From positions 1-62,196 of the forward strand of contig JBGAKX010000009.1 in assembly GCA_044224215.1 (NCBI GenBank): DNA of 62,196 nt. The letters are read 5' to 3'. A program made the position numbers and the translations under genes. The DNA comes from DAOMFM01 sp035429825. GTDB lineage: Bacteria; Acidobacteriota; Blastocatellia; UBA7656; JADIYM01. Below the pieces are notes generated by a model, which did no database searches, had not been told where the DNA came from, and saw only the letters and a list, made by a program, of their open reading frames with translations. The stretch's first letter is position 1. Each line of letters opens with the position of its first letter. Positions 17,025 through 25,934 of the stretch are shown one piece after another.

Positions 17025-20000
17025 ATGCGCGAATTGTCTAGGAATTGCCACCTGCGGCGGTGGAGTGGGACCACTCTCGCCGTCGTCCTTGTGTTTGTGT
17101 GCGCCGCTGCGCCAGTTGCGGCGGCAGCGCGATCGGTCGCACCCCGCTCCCAGGCGAAAGCCGTGCGCGCCGAGGCGCGGCCAACGCTCGTTGACGGCGT
17201 AGCGCGCGCGGTCTCGGTTGCATCGGCGGATTGCAATCGTGACGGCCGCGCCGACGTCGTTGCCGGGTACGACGTGCCTGACGGCGGCGTTGTCGCGATC
17301 TACGCAGGCACGCGGAGCGGGCTTGCTACCGAGCCTGTGCTCGTCTCGCTGCCCGTCGCACCCGACTTCCTCGTAGCGGGCGACGTGAACGGCGATGGGC
17401 GGGCGGACATCGTTGCCGCATCTCGCGGCGCGTCGGACCTGCTGCTGCTGCGCGCTACGCCGAACGGCGACTTCTCGGCGCCCGAGCCGGTCCACGTCGC
17501 TGGCTCGGTGACCGCTCTCGCGTCGGGACAGTTTGGTGGCCTCGACGGGCGCACCGACGTCGCAGTCGGCGTGTCGGGTGCGGACGGGTCGAGGGCGGTC
17601 GTCCTGTCGCTCGTTGACGGCGTACCGCTCGTCGAAACCGCCTCGATTGGCATGCCGGCACCCGTCCAGTCGTTCGCGTTTGGACAGTTCGACGCGAGCT
17701 CCCCGCTCGATCTCGCCATCGCGGCGGGCGACACGTTGTCGCTTGTCCACGGCGAACGCTTTCCAACCTCCGCAGCCGCGCCTCAGGTCGAGACGCGCCT
17801 GGTCGGTCACTCCCTCGCATCGATCGACGCCGTGCCAATCGCGGGCTCGTACGGATCGGCGATCGCCATGCTCTACGGCGACGGATCGCTCGGCATGTTG
17901 CAGCCATCTGGCTCGAACCGGGCGCCCGGCGAGCTCGCGTCGTGGGACGAGCACAGCGTTGGCTCGGGCATACGGCCGGGCGCAACGCGCGTGTTCGCCG
18001 CAAACACGACTGGAACGTCGGATAGCGATCTCGTCGTGATCGATCCCGTGCTGTCGTCGCTCGACGTCGTGCACACAGCGGTGTCCCCTGCGACCAAGTC
18101 GTCCGACGTCGAACCGCTCGTTACGGGCACCGAGATCGTGGCCGCCGTCGCGCTGCGGCTCAACGGCGACGCGCTTTCGGACGTCGTCGCGTTCGGACCC
18201 GACAGCGTCGCCCCGATCGTCCGGACGTCGTCGCCGCGAACCACATTCACCGTCGTCAACACGAACGACACGGGTGCAGGGTCCCTGCGAGACGCGATCA
18301 CGCTTGCAAACGCGTCGTCGGGCGCCGATCTGATCACGTTCGCCATCCCGGGCTCGAACTTCACGATCACGCCGGCGAGCGCACTTCCCACGATCACCGA
18401 AGCCGTGACCATCGACGGCACGACGCAGCCCGGATTTGCGGGCACTCCGATCGTCGAGATTGACGGCAGCGGCATCACGCCGGTGGTCGACGGTCTCGCC
18501 GTCACGGCGGCAAGCTGCACGATCCGCGGCCTTGTCATCAATCTGTTCAAGGGCGCGGGCGTCAAGATCGACGGCGCCAACAACAACATCGTCGAAGGCT
18601 GCTACATCGGCACCGACCCGGCAGGTGCGGCCGACCTCGGCAACGGCGGCGACGGCGTGCTGCTCCTCGCCGGAACGGGCAACGCGATCGGCGGCCCTGG
18701 CGATTCAGCAAACCTGATTTCGGGCAACGGCTCCGACGGCGTTCACGTCGAGACGGGGATTGCAATCGGCAATACCATCGCCGGCAACAAGATCGGAACA
18801 AACGCCGCGGGCACGGCGGCCATCGCGAATTCGGGCAGCGGCGTCGCGCTAGGTCCCGGAGCGGGCAACAACACGGTCGGCGGCCTCGCGGACAGCGCGG
18901 GCAACCTGATCTCGGGTAACGGCACGAGCGGCGTGGCCGTGGGCGGCGCCGACGCCACCGGGAACCTTATCGAGAACAACACGATCGGCGAGAAGGGCGA
19001 CGGTTCCGCCGGCCTGCCGAACGGCACGAACGGCGTCTCGATCGGTGCGTTCGACAACACGGTCTTCGCGAATCGGATCGCATTCAACAACGGGGCCGGC
19101 ATCCTGTGCGGACCGGCGGGCACGGGCAACATGTTCACGGCGAACTCCATCGACGACAACGGAGGCCTCGGCATCGACCTGATGCCGACCGGCTCGACAC
19201 CAAACGATTCGGGCGACGCCGACGGTGGTCCGAACGGCACGCAGAACTTCCCGGTTCTGACATCAGCCACGGTCGAGGGAACGACGACGACGATTGTCGG
19301 AATGCTCTCGAGCATGCCGTCGACACAATACCGCATCGAGTTCTTCTCGAGCCCGGCGTGCGATCCGTCGGGATTTGGCGAGGGCGCGACCTTCCTCGGC
19401 TTCACGAACGTGACGACGAGCGCGTCCGGGAACGTGCCGTTCACCTTGAATCTCAACTTTGCCGTCGCGGAGTCGGCGGCGATCACCGCCACCGCGACCA
19501 ATCCGACCGGCAGCACGTCCGAATTCTCGGCGTGCGTGTCGGCGGCAACCGATGCGGACATCTCGGTGACGCAACAGAGCTCGCCCGATCCAGTACCTAC
19601 AGGCAGCCTGCTGACGTACACGATCACGATCACGAACGCGGGTCCGCTCGCGGCGGCGAACGTGATGTTGCTCGGATCGACGCCGTCGGGAACGACGTTC
19701 CAGTCGATCACCGCGTCCTCGGGCACGTTCGAAACGCCGGGGACCGGAGGAGTCGGCGCCGTCACCGGCAATTTTGGCACGCTCGGCATCGGCGCATCGA
19801 TCGTCGTGACGTATAAGGTGCTTGTCATCGGTCCGGCGGGTCAGACGATCACGAACACGGTGTTCGCCGGTTCGTCGACGCCCGATCCGAACACGGCGAA
19901 CAACACGTCGACCGAGTCGACGGCGACGATCGAGCCGCCCGTAATCACGAGCATCACCAAGCTGACCGGTGGTGGAAAGCCGTTCAGGGTCAAGATCACC

Positions 20001-20201
20001 GGCTCGAACCTGCAGCCAGGCGTCGCCGTGATCATCGGGACGGACATCGCTCCGTGGCCGGACGTGAAGTACAAGGACTCGACGATGATCGTGCTTCGCA
20101 AGGGCGGGCCGCTCAAGGCGAAGTTCCCCAAGGGCGTGCCGGTCCAGATCGAGGTCAGAAACCCGGACGGCGGCGTGGCGACGGCCACATTTACCCGGTA
20201 G
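17025..20201 (+). CDS. Large secreted mosaic surface protein (FG-GAP, beta-helix, DUF11, IPT/TIG)
   Basis: 1058 residues. AGGAG lies just before the ATG, followed by a signal peptide ending near residue 35. Residues about 60-390 hold VCBS/FG-GAP-like repeats with Ca-binding loops DCNRDGRADV and DVNGDGRADI. At about 405 a CSLREA-like opening (VVNTNDTGAGSLRDAITLAN) starts a right-handed beta-helix of Asn/Gly-rich turns (NLISGNG, NTIGEKG) to about 725. A DUF11 domain covers about 840-960 (DISVTQQSSPDPVPTG) and an IPT/TIG-like domain the last 90 residues. No LPxTG or sorting tail is obvious. Likely extracellular adhesin or carbohydrate-binding protein. Confidence 0.85.
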   Translation: MRELSRNCHLRRWSGTTLAVVLVFVCAAAPVAAAARSVAPRSQAKAVRAEARPTLVDGVARAVSVASADCNRDGRADVVAGYDVPDGGVVAIYAGTRSGLATEPVLVSLPVAPDFLVAGDVNGDGRADIVAASRGASDLLLLRATPNGDFSAPEPVHVAGSVTALASGQFGGLDGRTDVAVGVSGADGSRAVVLSLVDGVPLVETASIGMPAPVQSFAFGQFDASSPLDLAIAAGDTLSLVHGERFPTSAAAPQVETRLVGHSLASIDAVPIAGSYGSAIAMLYGDGSLGMLQPSGSNRAPGELASWDEHSVGSGIRPGATRVFAANTTGTSDSDLVVIDPVLSSLDVVHTAVSPATKSSDVEPLVTGTEIVAAVALRLNGDALSDVVAFGPDSVAPIVRTSSPRTTFTVVNTNDTGAGSLRDAITLANASSGADLITFAIPGSNFTITPASALPTITEAVTIDGTTQPGFAGTPIVEIDGSGITPVVDGLAVTAASCTIRGLVINLFKGAGVKIDGANNNIVEGCYIGTDPAGAADLGNGGDGVLLLAGTGNAIGGPGDSANLISGNGSDGVHVETGIAIGNTIAGNKIGTNAAGTAAIANSGSGVALGPGAGNNTVGGLADSAGNLISGNGTSGVAVGGADATGNLIENNTIGEKGDGSAGLPNGTNGVSIGAFDNTVFANRIAFNNGAGILCGPAGTGNMFTANSIDDNGGLGIDLMPTGSTPNDSGDADGGPNGTQNFPVLTSATVEGTTTTIVGMLSSMPSTQYRIEFFSSPACDPSGFGEGATFLGFTNVTTSASGNVPFTLNLNFAVAESAAITATATNPTGSTSEFSACVSAATDADISVTQQSSPDPVPTGSLLTYTITITNAGPLAAANVMLLGSTPSGTTFQSITASSGTFETPGTGGVGAVTGNFGTLGIGASIVVTYKVLVIGPAGQTITNTVFAGSSTPDPNTANNTSTESTATIEPPVITSITKLTGGGKPFRVKITGSNLQPGVAVIIGTDIAPWPDVKYKDSTMIVLRKGGPLKAKFPKGVPVQIEVRNPDGGVATATFTR

Positions 20202-20209
20202 GGCGGGGG

Positions 20210-20295
20210 CACAAACGCAAAGACGCAGAGTCGCAGAGACGTGAAGCATCACGTCCTTTGCGGCTCTGCGCCTTGGCGCCTTTGCGTGTGATTTT
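20210..20295. terminator. Long imperfect inverted repeat between convergent genes
   Basis: The two halves share a CGCAAAG-CGCAGAG pattern in opposite orientation, with a perfect 7-bp apex (GACGTGA at 20238-20244, TCACGTC at 20249-20255), and the element ends in ATTTTT on the plus strand. Position between two stop codons and the T-run suggest it terminates the beta-helix gene. The sequence resembles dispersed 'CGCAAAGACGCAGAG' repeats found in many genomes. Confidence 0.6.
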
Positions 20296-20301
20296 TCCGG
20301 G

Positions 20302-21213
20302 CTACTGCACGAGAAACGGGATGTAGAACGCTGGATCCTGCGGAATCGCGCCGTGGATGCCGCAGATCGCGCGAGCGAACGCGTCAGCGCGCTCGAGCGT
20401 CTCGCGCGCGGGCCACCCGCGTACCAGCCCGACGATCGAAACGGCCGCGAATCCGTCGCCGGCGCCGACCGTGTCCGCGAGCGGCGTCGCGAGCGGCTTT
20501 CCCTCGACACGCACGTACGTCCCGCCGGCATCGAGCGACCACGCGCCGTCGGCACCGCATGTGACGACGACGGACGCGAGCCGGCACGCCCCGATCAACG
20601 CGCCGGCCCACGCGACGGCGTCGCGGCCGCCGAATCCGTACAGTGCGGCGACCGTCTCGAGTTCGCCGTCGTTGAGTTTGACGTGGTCGGCGGCTTCGAG
20701 CGAGCAACGGATGACCTCGGGGTCGTCGAACGGCGAGCGCAGGTTGATATCGAGCCATCGCGGGCAGTCCCACACGTCCAGCAGCGTATCGAGCGCACGG
20801 CGCGACACGTCGGCGCGCTGTGCGAGCGTGCCAAAGTAAAACAGTCCGGGAGCGATCGTCGCCGCGAGCTCCGCGACGCGAACCGGGTCGACGAAGTCGT
20901 ACGCCTGGTTCTCGAGGATCTCGAAGCGATGGCCGCCGTCGTCGAGCGTGATACGAACCCGGCCCGTCGGGTGGTCCGGGTCTCGTTGCACGCCACTCGT
21001 GTCGAGCCCGGCCGACGCGATCTGCGCGACCAGACGGTCGCCGTCCTCATCCGTTCCGACGCGCGTCACCAGGACCGGGTCGAGGCCGAACCGCTTCAGG
21101 TGAAATGCAACGTTGAGCGGTGCTCCGCCGAGGACGCTGCGGTCCGGAAATGCATCGACGAGCATCTCGCCAAACACCGCGACCGTGCTGCGTCTCTGCG
21201 TGACGTCGCTCAC
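20302..21213 (-). CDS. PfkB-family sugar kinase, probably fructokinase
   Basis: 303 residues. GTG start with GGGAGAGG upstream. The N-terminal GEMLVDAFPDR...GGAPLNVAFHLKRFG and the C-terminal anion-hole motif DTVGAGDGFAA are classic PfkB/ribokinase signatures. The wording of the first motif is closest to bacterial fructokinases. It is the last gene of the importer operon (21 bases after the permease) and would phosphorylate the sugar as it enters, as FrcK does in the rhizobial fructose system. Sugar identity is inferred. Confidence 0.88.
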   Translation of the reverse strand: MSDVTQRRSTVAVFGEMLVDAFPDRSVLGGAPLNVAFHLKRFGLDPVLVTRVGTDEDGDRLVAQIASAGLDTSGVQRDPDHPTGRVRITLDDGGHRFEILENQAYDFVDPVRVAELAATIAPGLFYFGTLAQRADVSRRALDTLLDVWDCPRWLDINLRSPFDDPEVIRCSLEAADHVKLNDGELETVAALYGFGGRDAVAWAGALIGACRLASVVVTCGADGAWSLDAGGTYVRVEGKPLATPLADTVGAGDGFAAVSIVGLVRGWPARETLERADAFARAICGIHGAIPQDPAFYIPFLVQ

Positions 21214-21234
21214 GAAACCCTCTCCCGACCGGCG

Positions 21235-22626
21235 CTAGTCCTTGCGCCTGAGCGTGTCGAGCAGCACCGCGCCCAGGATCACCAGGCCGAGCACGACCTT
21301 CTGCGTGTAGCTCTCGACGCCCGTCAGGTTCATTCCGTTCTGTATGACCCCGATGATCAGCGCCCCGATCAGCGAGCCGATCACCTTCCCCTTGCCGCCC
21401 GCCAGGCTCGTGCCGCCGAGCACCACGGCCGCGATCACGTACAGCTCGTACATCAATCCGTAGGTCGGCGCCCCGCTCTTGAGCTGCGACGACAGGACCA
21501 CGCCTCCGAGCCCCGCCATCATTCCGCTGAGCGCGTAGACGAACAGCAGGATCGATCCGACGCTCACGCCCGAGAGACGCGCCGCCTCGACGTTGCCCCC
21601 GACCGCGTAGACGTACCGCCCGAGCGTCATCCGCGACATCACGATGTACGCGATCGCATAGAGCCCGATCATCAGCAGCACCGCATTCGGAATGCCGACG
21701 AGCGTCGTTCCGCGACCGAGCCAGACGAACCGGTCCGGAATCTGGTAGATCGATTCGCCGCCCGAGACGATGTATGCCAGGCCGCTCGCGACGAGCATCA
21801 TTCCGAGCGTCGCGATGAAGGGCGGCATCCGGAACCGCGAGACCATCACACCCGAGAACAGTCCGACCACGCCGCAACAGAGGATCGCGGCAACGGCGCT
21901 TCCGAACATCGCCGCGCCCGATGCGTCCGCGCCGCCAAGCTTGCCGATGAGCGTCGCCGTCGTCACCGCCGATAGCGCGATCAGGCTGCCCACGCTCAGA
22001 TCGATCCCGCCCGTGATGATCACCATCGTCATCCCGATGGCGATGATTGCGATCACGACGATCTGGTTCGCCACGTTCAGCAGATTGTCGGACCGCAGAA
22101 ACACCGGCCAGCCATAGCCTTCGGGCACGACGACGCGTGTGTCGCCATAGCCCGCGACCCGCGATCGCAGCTTGTCGACTATGAACGCGTTGCGCTCGGT
22201 CGTCGCGATCACGTCTGTCTTCTCGCCCGCGGCAACGCGCTGTTCCATCGTCGCGCGGATGTCGCGCGGTTCGCCCTCGGCGCGCGCGACGGATGCGACG
22301 CCCTGCGATTTCAACAGCGTCTCGAGCCGCGCCGCGAACGCCGCGTCCTGCTCGCTCGCCCGTGCGATGACGAGCACGTGCCCGGCAGGACCCGCCTCAC
22401 GCGCAACGCGAGCCGCGACCGCGTCGGCCGCTTCGGCGCCCACTGGCTGGCGCCGCTCGTACGTGACGACGGAGAAGAACACGACGAGCAGCAGCAGAAC
22501 GGCGAGCATGCCGTAGTCCGCAAAGAACCGCGACGCCAACGCACGGAGCCCCGCTGCCGGGCCGTCGTTCTGCCGTGCGTCGCTATGCGCCGGTTCCGGT
22601 GTGCTCGCGTTCGAAGAATCGTCCAT
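21235..22626 (-). CDS. Monosaccharide ABC importer permease (RbsC-like) with inserted extracytoplasmic domain
   Basis: 463 residues against about 320 for typical RbsC/FrcC. TM1 is at residues 38-54. Residues about 56-175 are a soluble alpha/beta insertion (GHVLVIARA, VARAEGEPRDI, KTDVIATTERN, TRVVVPEG), and TM2 begins near 186 (VANQIVVIAIIAIGMTMVI). The usual permease core follows, including GGIDLSVGSLIALSA. The insertion should face the periplasm. ATG at 22626 is preferred over a GTG three codons upstream because GGAG is eight bases before it. It lies 48 bases after the ATPase gene. Confidence 0.9.
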   Translation of the reverse strand: MDDSSNASTPEPAHSDARQNDGPAAGLRALASRFFADYGMLAVLLLLVVFFSVVTYERRQPVGAEAADAVAARVAREAGPAGHVLVIARASEQDAAFAARLETLLKSQGVASVARAEGEPRDIRATMEQRVAAGEKTDVIATTERNAFIVDKLRSRVAGYGDTRVVVPEGYGWPVFLRSDNLLNVANQIVVIAIIAIGMTMVIITGGIDLSVGSLIALSAVTTATLIGKLGGADASGAAMFGSAVAAILCCGVVGLFSGVMVSRFRMPPFIATLGMMLVASGLAYIVSGGESIYQIPDRFVWLGRGTTLVGIPNAVLLMIGLYAIAYIVMSRMTLGRYVYAVGGNVEAARLSGVSVGSILLFVYALSGMMAGLGGVVLSSQLKSGAPTYGLMYELYVIAAVVLGGTSLAGGKGKVIGSLIGALIIGVIQNGMNLTGVESYTQKVVLGLVILGAVLLDTLRRKD

Positions 22627-22674
22627 TGTGTCCACTCCGGATTCGGAATCGGATCGCCGATCCAGTCGACTCTC

Positions 22675-24189
22675 TCAGACTCCGGTGGAGGCCGCGCCGA
22701 CGGCCAGCGCCATGACCTGCTCCTGCGTGGCGCTCGCCACGTCGGTGATCTCGCCGCTGATGCGGCCTTCGTGCATTACCAGGATTCGATCGCTCATACC
22801 CAGCACCTCGGGCAGCTCAGACGAGATCACGATGATCGCCTTGCCCTCCGCGGCCAGCCGGTTCATCAGCTGGTAGATCTCGTACTTCGCGCCGACGTCG
22901 ATTCCGCGTGTAGGCTCGTCAAAGATCAGCACGTCGCTGTTCGCCTCGAGCCACTTGGCGAGCACGACCTTCTGCTGGTTCCCGCCCGAAAGCGTCCCCG
23001 CGTGCTGCTCCTGGCTCGAAACCTTGATCCGCAGATCCCTGACGAATCCCGCGAACGCGCTGCGCTCCCCCGCGCCGTCGATCACGCCAAGCGTCGAGAA
23101 CTCGTCGAGGTTCGGCAGGCCGAAGTTCTCGCGCACCGAGATCCCCAGTACGAGGCCTTGCGCCTTTCGGTCCTCGGTCAGCAGACAGATTCCATGCTGG
23201 ATCGCATCGCGAGGCGACTGCATCGCCACGACCTTGCCGTCGATCCGGATCTCGCCGGCATCGGGTGCGTCGGCCCCAAAGACGAGACGCGCGACGGCCG
23301 TCCGGCCTGCGCCCACGAGACCCGCGAGACCCAGCACTTCGCCACGCCGCACCGAAAACGACACGTCGAGCACTTCGTCGCCGCGCGCAAGTCCCACGAC
23401 CTCGAGATGGGCCGCGCCGATCTCTGCGTGCTCCTTTGGAAACTCGTTCTCGAGCTTTCGCCCGACCATCACCTCGATCAGGCTCTCGCGCGTGAACGCG
23501 GACGCCGGGCGGCAGTCGATCGTCTCGCCGTCGCGCATGACCGTGACCCGGTCGGCGATACGGAAGATCTCGGCCATGCGGTGGCTGACGTACACGATGC
23601 TGATGCCGTGCGCCTTCAGGTCCGCGATGACCTCGAAGAGCCGGTCCACCTCGCGCTCGCTGAGCGCTGCCGTCGGCTCGTCCATCACGAGGATTCGCGC
23701 GCCGGTCGACAGCGCCTTGGCGATCTCGACCGCCTGTTGACCGGCAACGGTGAGATCGGCGCAGCGCGCCTCGGGATCGATCGCCGCGCCGAGACGCTCG
23801 AGCAGCGTGCGCGTCTCGCGACGCTCCTCGGTCGTCGAGAAGAATCCGGCACGCGTCCGCTCGCGGCCCAGAAAGATGTTCTCGCGGACGGTCAGGTACG
23901 GGACGAGGTTGAACTCCTGGTAGATCACCGCAATGCCGAGCGCCTGCGCCTCGCGCGGCGTGCGCACGGCCACGTCGCGGCCGTCGATCGCGATCCGTCC
24001 GGCGTCGGGAAGCACTGCGCCGGCGAGCGCCTTGATGAGCGTGCTCTTGCCCGCCCCGTTCTCTCCCATCAGCGCGTGCACTTCGCCCGGATAGAGCGTC
24101 AGGCTCGCGCCCTTGAGCGCACGCACCCCCGGGAAGGATTTCTCGATTCCGTCCATGGCGAGCAACGGTGTCGCAGTTTCGGATGGCAT
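22675..24189 (-). CDS. Monosaccharide ABC importer ATP-binding protein (RbsA/FrcA-like)
   Basis: 504 residues with tandem ABC domains, as in RbsA/MglA/XylG. The first has GENGAGKST (near residue 40), signature LTVAGQQAVEIAKAL and Walker B ILVMDEP. The second has the degenerate Walker A GLVGAGRTAVA, LSGGNQQKV and VLIFDEPTRGID. It powers the RbsC-like permease encoded next. It lies 18 bases after the binding-protein gene in the same leftward operon. Confidence 0.94.
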   Translation of the reverse strand: MPSETATPLLAMDGIEKSFPGVRALKGASLTLYPGEVHALMGENGAGKSTLIKALAGAVLPDAGRIAIDGRDVAVRTPREAQALGIAVIYQEFNLVPYLTVRENIFLGRERTRAGFFSTTEERRETRTLLERLGAAIDPEARCADLTVAGQQAVEIAKALSTGARILVMDEPTAALSEREVDRLFEVIADLKAHGISIVYVSHRMAEIFRIADRVTVMRDGETIDCRPASAFTRESLIEVMVGRKLENEFPKEHAEIGAAHLEVVGLARGDEVLDVSFSVRRGEVLGLAGLVGAGRTAVARLVFGADAPDAGEIRIDGKVVAMQSPRDAIQHGICLLTEDRKAQGLVLGISVRENFGLPNLDEFSTLGVIDGAGERSAFAGFVRDLRIKVSSQEQHAGTLSGGNQQKVVLAKWLEANSDVLIFDEPTRGIDVGAKYEIYQLMNRLAAEGKAIIVISSELPEVLGMSDRILVMHEGRISGEITDVASATQEQVMALAVGAASTGV

Positions 24190-24207
24190 GGTGGCGCTTT
24201 CGTCGGA

Positions 24208-25161
24208 TCAGTTCGGAATCGTCGGATCTTTCAGCGCGTCCTCTTTACGGTAGAGGTCGGTCGGTATGAGCACTTCCGCGGGAACGTCGTCGCCGCTCAT
24301 GTAGTTGTCGATCGCTTCGACCGTCCTGGCGCCGATCTGATCGGGATGTTGGATCGCATCAGCGTAGATCTTCCCGTCGCGAATGGCCTGGCGCCCTTCG
24401 GGCAGCCCGTCGATGCTGACGACGACGATCTGACCGGACTTGCCGGCGTTCTCGATGGCCGCGACCGCACCGAGCGCCGACGGATCGTTGATCGCGAAGA
24501 TTCCACCGAGGTCAGGGTGCGCCTGCAGCATGTCCTGCGCGACCTGAAATCCACGGTCCTTGGCGCCGCCCGCCGGAAGGCGCGCGACGACCTCCATCCG
24601 TACGCCGTTCTTTGCGCGTTGCTCCTCGAGCTCGTCGAGAAACCCGCGCGTGCGCATGATGACGGATTCGACTTCGGGATGATCGATGACGCCGACCTTT
24701 CCCTTGCCGTTCATTGCTTCGATCAGCGCCTTTGCGGAGGTTCTGCCCGCCTGGTAGTTGTCGGTTGCGACGTGCGCGATCACGCGCGCTCCCTCGGCGG
24801 TCGCCTTGATGTCGGCGGTGAAGACGGGGATGCCGGCCTTGTTGGCCTCGGCGATCGCGGTCGCGATCGACTTGGAATCGATCGGCGTGACGACGATCGC
24901 CGCGACGTCCTGCACGACAAAATCCGAGATCTGGTTCTTCTGCTTGCCGATGTCGAAATCGCCTGCCGTCAGGATGACCCGGTAGCCGCGACGCTCACCC
25001 TCCTGCTTGATCGCGTTGCCGAGATCGCGAAAGAACGGGTTTGTCAGCGTGAGCAGCGTGACGCCGATGACCGGCTTTCCCGCCTCCGCGTCGGCACGCC
25101 GCGCCGCACAGCCCGAGAGCACTGCACAGACCGCCACGATTGCTATCACTGCGGCTTTCAT
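24208..25161 (-). CDS. Sugar-binding lipoprotein of ABC importer (RbsB-like)
   Basis: 317 residues. The start gives a lipoprotein signal with lipobox LSGC near residue 17. The type-I periplasmic-binding-protein fold is evident: VIGVTLLTLTNPFFRDLGNAIKQEGE at the start, DFVVQDVAAIVVTPIDSK, VIAHVATDNYQAG and FAINDPSALGAVAAIENAG. It captures a monosaccharide in the periplasm. First gene of the operon binding protein-ATPase-permease-kinase, in the order of FrcB-FrcA-FrcC-FrcK homologues, which suggests fructose but does not prove it. AGGA precedes the ATG. Confidence 0.93.
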   Translation of the reverse strand: MKAAVIAIVAVCAVLSGCAARRADAEAGKPVIGVTLLTLTNPFFRDLGNAIKQEGERRGYRVILTAGDFDIGKQKNQISDFVVQDVAAIVVTPIDSKSIATAIAEANKAGIPVFTADIKATAEGARVIAHVATDNYQAGRTSAKALIEAMNGKGKVGVIDHPEVESVIMRTRGFLDELEEQRAKNGVRMEVVARLPAGGAKDRGFQVAQDMLQAHPDLGGIFAINDPSALGAVAAIENAGKSGQIVVVSIDGLPEGRQAIRDGKIYADAIQHPDQIGARTVEAIDNYMSGDDVPAEVLIPTDLYRKEDALKDPTIPN

Positions 25162-25399
25162 TTGGCGTGATCCTGGACGACGCCGTCCGAGCCAGAGAAC
25201 GTGATCGAGGTGAGTCCCACCGTGGGCGGGCGCGATGAGATTGCCGCATTTCATGGCGATTGGCAAAGGCATCGTTGCTTCCGGCGCGCGTCTATCGCGC
25301 CGAATCCGTCGTCTGGCGGACATCGTGGAACTTCCGGGCGGCCGTGCCGTCTAAGGCTCACAGGCGCCGAGAACTCACGATTTGCGAAGGAGTCCCACC

Positions 25400-25933
25400 A
25401 TGTTCGGCTACCCCGAAGAACCGCTTCGAAACGTAAAGGTCGCGTCCCCCTGCCCCGCAGATTGGGACGCGATGTACGGCAACGAGAGGGTCCGCTTCTG
25501 CAGCGAGTGCAAGCTGAACGTCTACAACCTGTCGGGGATGCGCAAGGTGGACGCCGAGCGGCTTCTTGCGAGCGTCGAGGGCCGGCTGTGCGTGCGGTAC
25601 TACCGCCGGCCGGACGGAACGATCCTGACAAAGGACTGCCCGGTCGGCTTGGCCGCGGTCCGGCAGCGTGCGATTCGACTCGCGACGGCCGTCGCGGGAA
25701 TCGTGATCGGGTTGTTCACCGGTTCTGCGACGACGATGGCGTTCCGTTCGAGCCCGCCGCCAAGGCCGCCCATCGCGCCGCGACACGCCGAGATGGGCGA
25801 CATCGGACCGACGCCGAACGAGCCGATGATGGGCGCGGTCACCGTCCAGGGCGGGTTCGAACCGCAGCCGCCCGACCAGCAGGTCGTCGGCCGTCCTGTT
25901 CAGCCTACGCGCCGTCCGACCTCTCGCCGGTAG
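25400..25933 (+). CDS. Membrane protein with conserved Cys motif, unknown function
   Basis: 177 residues; AAGGAG nine bases before the ATG. The N-terminal 85 residues contain PCPADWD, RFCSECKLNVYNLS, EGRLCVRYYRRPDGT and TKDCPVG, giving five Cys that could bind a metal. A single TM segment (about 92-112) is followed by a Pro-rich tail. The pattern VRFC-x2-C-LNVYNLS followed by EGRLCVR recalls uncharacterised proteins I associate with soil-dwelling phyla, but I cannot name a family. It ends one base before the convergent decarboxylase. Confidence 0.75.
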   Translation: MFGYPEEPLRNVKVASPCPADWDAMYGNERVRFCSECKLNVYNLSGMRKVDAERLLASVEGRLCVRYYRRPDGTILTKDCPVGLAAVRQRAIRLATAVAGIVIGLFTGSATTMAFRSSPPPRPPIAPRHAEMGDIGPTPNEPMMGAVTVQGGFEPQPPDQQVVGRPVQPTRRPTSRR

Positions 25934-25934
25934 A

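Noticed and set aside
14312..17041. 909-codon plus-strand frame
   Set aside because: Antisense to the pseudouridine synthase and pgi, which are unmistakable.
22378..25170. 930-codon plus-strand frame
   Set aside because: Antisense shadow of the sugar ABC importer genes, with no protein-like composition.
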